A DNA stretch of 64,000 nucleotides from contig CANNUY010000001.1 of assembly GCA_947525005.1 (NCBI GenBank), forward strand, positions 1 to 64,000, given 5' to 3'. Each line of letters begins with the position of its first letter. Positions within the stretch are counted from its first letter, which is position 1. The DNA is from an uncultured Candidatus Melainabacteria bacterium. Lineage in GTDB: Bacteria > Cyanobacteriota > Vampirovibrionia > Gastranaerophilales > Gastranaerophilaceae. Of this stretch, positions 61,573-64,000 are shown piece after piece. Both the position numbers and the translations under genes were made by a program. The notes under the pieces are model-generated. The model made no database searches, was not told the origin of the DNA, and was given only the letters and a program-made list of their open reading frames with translations.

Positions 61573-61815
61573 GGATTTATGTTTAATATTCAGATAGCGT
61601 TGTAATCATTGAAATAAAGATTTTTAAAGCAAATTTTGGGCTTTTTCTCCGACCCATGTAAACCTGTGCCAGTCTGAGTTTTGGTATATGTAATTCATGC
61701 TAATCTCCGAATACGCAATAGAATAAAAATTTTCTCTAATAGAAACTTGTTAATATATTATCTAGTTTGTGTCAATTTGGCAGGTTTTAGCTAATATATT
61801 AGCCAAAACCTTAAA
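61573..61815. other. Intergenic stretch after the pseudogene
   Basis: No gene is seen. It holds a near-perfect palindrome (GGTTTTAGCTAAT with ATTAGCCAAAACC, about 61782-61811) and AT-rich sequence. Confidence 0.4.
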
Positions 61816-61850
61816 CAAAAAAGGGGGTGGACATTCTGTCCACCCCCTTT
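61816..61850 (-). terminator. pgi terminator
   Basis: AAAGGGGGTGGAC/GTCCACCCCCTTT stem with ATTCT loop; on the minus strand a U-rich tail follows. Confidence 0.85.
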
Positions 61851-61867
61851 AAAATCTATCCTAATTC

Positions 61868-63169
61868 TTATTTAGAAATTCTACCAGGAACAACAACACC
61901 ACCTTTAAGGTTCTTTTTATAGTATTCAACGTGTGGTTGAAGAACACTAACAAGAACTTCAGGTAATTCTGAGTTTGTCATAACTGCTTGAACGATTTCT
62001 TGATAAACTGTTGCATAAGCTCTTAATTGAGTCATAGCACCAGCAGCTGCAGGTGTAAGACCTAATTTTGAAGTTTCAACTTCTTCTACGAACAACGCAC
62101 CAGTTGATTCGTATGATTTTGTCAAAGCACCGATATATGCTTTTGCGTTTTCTGAACATACACCGTTATCAGAAGGAACAGTAAGAGCAAACACAAATTT
62201 GTTTGCTGGGTTAAAGTGTGCTTCTGCACTGTGGTGCATAGCATCAGGAACTTTTGCAACTTGTTTCAATGTATCTTTTACAGATTCATTTTGCATTTGA
62301 GCATGCCAGTAAACTGTGTTTTCAAAGATTGAACTCATATATTGATGAACTGATGGTTCAATACCGTTTAATCTAGCATCTGCCCAGAAGATCGCTTGTT
62401 TTAGAGCATCATTTTCTTCTAGATCTGTTGATAATGCTAATGAAGAAACTTCTTGAGCTGCGTTTAATAAAGCAACCATATCTTCTTTCTTCATGCCTGC
62501 ATAAATCAATGTGAACAATGCGTGATCGTCAAATGCAGAGAATCTTCCACCAACATCATCGTGAATGAATAAGTCACCAATCCAATTTTGTTCGATTGAA
62601 GTACGTCTTAGTTCGCTCTTTTCACTATTTTTATCAGTTACAGCGATAAAGTGTTTTGCAGCTGATTTTTTAGCTTCTTCTTTTGATTGACCTTTTGAGA
62701 TATAAGCATCAATTAACATTTGTTGAACTCTCAAGAAACCATCTTTTGTTTCAAAAGTAGAACCTGATTTTGACGCAATCATAAAGTTTGATGTAGTAAC
62801 ATCGTGGTTTAATCTTGTCAAAAATCTTTCTAAACTGATTGAATCAACATCTGAATAGAATTCAACTTTATCGTGGTTAATGTTTAAACCGTTGATAGAT
62901 AACATGTGTTCAACAGTGTGTTTTGAACCACCGATACCCATTACGCTAAGTTTAGTAGCGTTAGTTTGTTTTTTGAAGTTTTCAGCCATCAAATAAAGGT
63001 CATCTAATCTTTTTAATTGTTCTTGAGGAAGATTAACCCAATTCAAGAAATGACCTTGCTTGTTAGCTCTTGAACTTAATTCTTTAACGAATTCAGAAAC
63101 TTTTGATGAATATTTACCAAAATCGATTCCGTAAAAATTTGTTTTTACAACTGACATTTTTGTAACCAT
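61868..63169 (-). CDS. pgi: Glucose-6-phosphate isomerase
   Basis: A 433-residue sugar isomerase (SIS) enzyme, shorter than the 445-550 typical for bacteria. It has the first SIS block VMGIGGSKHTVEHML, the phosphate-binding IASKSGSTFETKD, HDDVGGRFSAFDDHALF (the PGI VGGRFS signature) and the C-terminal lysine in LGLTPAAAGAMTQLRAYATVYQ region. It interconverts glucose 6-phosphate and fructose 6-phosphate. GAGGG lies 6 nt before the ATG; a second in-frame ATG at codon 5 is an alternative start. Confidence 0.93.
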   Translation of the reverse strand: MVTKMSVVKTNFYGIDFGKYSSKVSEFVKELSSRANKQGHFLNWVNLPQEQLKRLDDLYLMAENFKKQTNATKLSVMGIGGSKHTVEHMLSINGLNINHDKVEFYSDVDSISLERFLTRLNHDVTTSNFMIASKSGSTFETKDGFLRVQQMLIDAYISKGQSKEEAKKSAAKHFIAVTDKNSEKSELRRTSIEQNWIGDLFIHDDVGGRFSAFDDHALFTLIYAGMKKEDMVALLNAAQEVSSLALSTDLEENDALKQAIFWADARLNGIEPSVHQYMSSIFENTVYWHAQMQNESVKDTLKQVAKVPDAMHHSAEAHFNPANKFVFALTVPSDNGVCSENAKAYIGALTKSYESTGALFVEEVETSKLGLTPAAAGAMTQLRAYATVYQEIVQAVMTNSELPEVLVSVLQPHVEYYKKNLKGGVVVPGRISK

Positions 63170-63391
63170 AATACCCTCTTTTTATTTTCTAGTAACAACT
63201 ATATTTTAATATAAAAATACTTAAACATCAGAACAAATTTAAAAATAATATAATTTTTTGTGATTATGTTATAAAGTTATACAGTTGTTAAATCTTTTTA
63301 TATGTATTTCCTACATGCTAATAATACGAAGTCTTAAAATATAAAAACCAATAAACTAGCAATTTTATTTTTTACAGACGTATATAAAAAT

Positions 63392-64000
63392 ATGAATATT
63401 CAACCACAAGCCAACAAACCCAATTTTCAAGCAAATATAAAATTTGTGAACTCTAAAGAGTTTGAAAAACACGCTTTTCATTCATATTTTTATTGTAGAA
63501 AACCTAAAGAACCTATCACTGACTCATTTGTAAAAGGTGATGGCATTTGGACTCCATATATAAGAACATGCTCTGCTGGTGGTGTTGTAGATAACGAAGG
63601 TGCAGTTGGGTTTCATATTTTTGATGCTGAGGAAAATATTAAAGCAGTTAAAGATAAATTTGTTGACACCATAAAAAACTTGGTACAAAATCCCAAATCT
63701 GCCTTGTTGATTGGTTCAAAACGACTTAATTTTAGACCTGATTCTATCCCTCTTTTTGAAACGATTACTGATAAAATTAAAAAATTCGTCACCCCATCAA
63801 CTTTCAAAACTCATAAACATAAATTCGGAGAATCTGATATCGGTTATGAAAAAGCAACTGATACTTGGTTTATAGTGACTTCTAAGCAAGAACATCCAAT
63901 GTTATTAAACTCTTTAAAAGAAATTACTACACCAGAAGAATTAAAAGAATCTTTTGAACAAATCAAAATCGCTCCACAAGATAGATTGTTTGTTATGGAT
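63392..64000 (+). CDS. 5' part of a gene with an N-terminal F-x-A motif, truncated by the window edge
   Basis: An open frame of 203 codons with no stop before the edge. It begins MNIQPQANKPNFQANIKFVN, like other members of the short-motif group. It is soluble, basic near the middle (TPSTFKTHKHKFGESDIGYE), and has SAGGVVDNEGAVGFHIFD, whose shape resembles small beta-rich domains. No known family is evident. A TATATAA lies about 5 nt before ATG, so this too may be leaderless. The 3' end is outside the window. Confidence 0.6.
   Translation, partial: MNIQPQANKPNFQANIKFVNSKEFEKHAFHSYFYCRKPKEPITDSFVKGDGIWTPYIRTCSAGGVVDNEGAVGFHIFDAEENIKAVKDKFVDTIKNLVQNPKSALLIGSKRLNFRPDSIPLFETITDKIKKFVTPSTFKTHKHKFGESDIGYEKATDTWFIVTSKQEHPMLLNSLKEITTPEELKESFEQIKIAPQDRLFVMD

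Noticed and set aside
1..64000. CRISPR arrays, transposase genes and prophage structural genes
   Set aside because: No regularly spaced direct repeats with unique spacers, no transposase or integrase motifs and no capsid, tail or terminase signatures were seen on either strand.

Overview
The window is AT-rich (roughly one third GC by eye) and gene-dense, with short intergenic gaps and many strong Rho-independent terminators. It looks like one chromosomal contig from an anaerobic, probably gut-living bacterium. Several signs suggest a non-photosynthetic cyanobacterial relative (Vampirovibrionia/Melainabacteria, Gastranaerophilales type): lineage-typical small hypothetical proteins, several signal-peptide-less proteins with a short N-terminal F-x-G/A/S-like motif, and tRNAs with and without an encoded CCA. 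This assignment is inferred from gene style, not from a marker-gene comparison. Metabolism seen here (pyruvate phosphate dikinase, sodium/proton antiporters, an OadG-like sodium-pump subunit, no respiratory genes) fits an anaerobe.

Layout. 1-4.2 kb: tRNA-like remnant, tRNA-Met, an acyltransferase and ppdK. 4.3-6.7 kb: a repeat element, an exported protein and a three-gene membrane operon (OadG-like, ArsB/NhaD-type permease, 47-residue membrane protein). 6.7-14 kb, mostly minus strand: clpX, clpP, tig, an acetolactate-synthase-like enzyme, then a ribbon-helix-helix regulator with a GGA-rich 3' RNA, then tsf and rpsB. 14-22 kb: a coiled-coil protein, an alkyltransferase, a pabBC fusion with pabA, exported proteins and leuD. 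22-26 kb: a tandem pair of solenoid-repeat paralogues with nearly identical 5' halves, and a Bax-inhibitor-like protein. 26-39 kb: small lineage proteins, a lysophospholipid acyltransferase, NhaC, a GT9 glycosyltransferase with dut, a TPR protein, a possible JAB/MPN protein, a DnaJ-like protein and an EF-hand-like protein. 39.5-45.8 kb: one giant gene of 2,078 codons with a papain-type catalytic signature split by about 700 residues. 46-50.4 kb: a candidate small RNA, aroF, a DtxR-type regulator and WG-repeat and membrane proteins. 50.5-56.1 kb: a defence island (complete DpnII-like restriction-modification plus an AIPR protein) between 87-bp direct repeats, next to tRNA-Phe. 56.2-64 kb: infC with a non-AUG start, a double UvrD-like helicase, a winged-helix protein, a decayed exported-protein gene, pgi and a gene running off the edge.

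Functional links: tig-clpP-clpX is the classic protein quality-control cluster; rpsB-tsf and infC serve translation; pabBC-pabA makes 4-aminobenzoate for folate, and aroF feeds chorismate into that pathway; ppdK and pgi are glycolytic/gluconeogenic. The most unusual features are the split papain-like giant, the recurring promoter geometry that puts the start codon 6-7 bases after the -10 box (leaderless mRNAs), the GGA-array RNA, and the tRNA-Phe-associated defence island.
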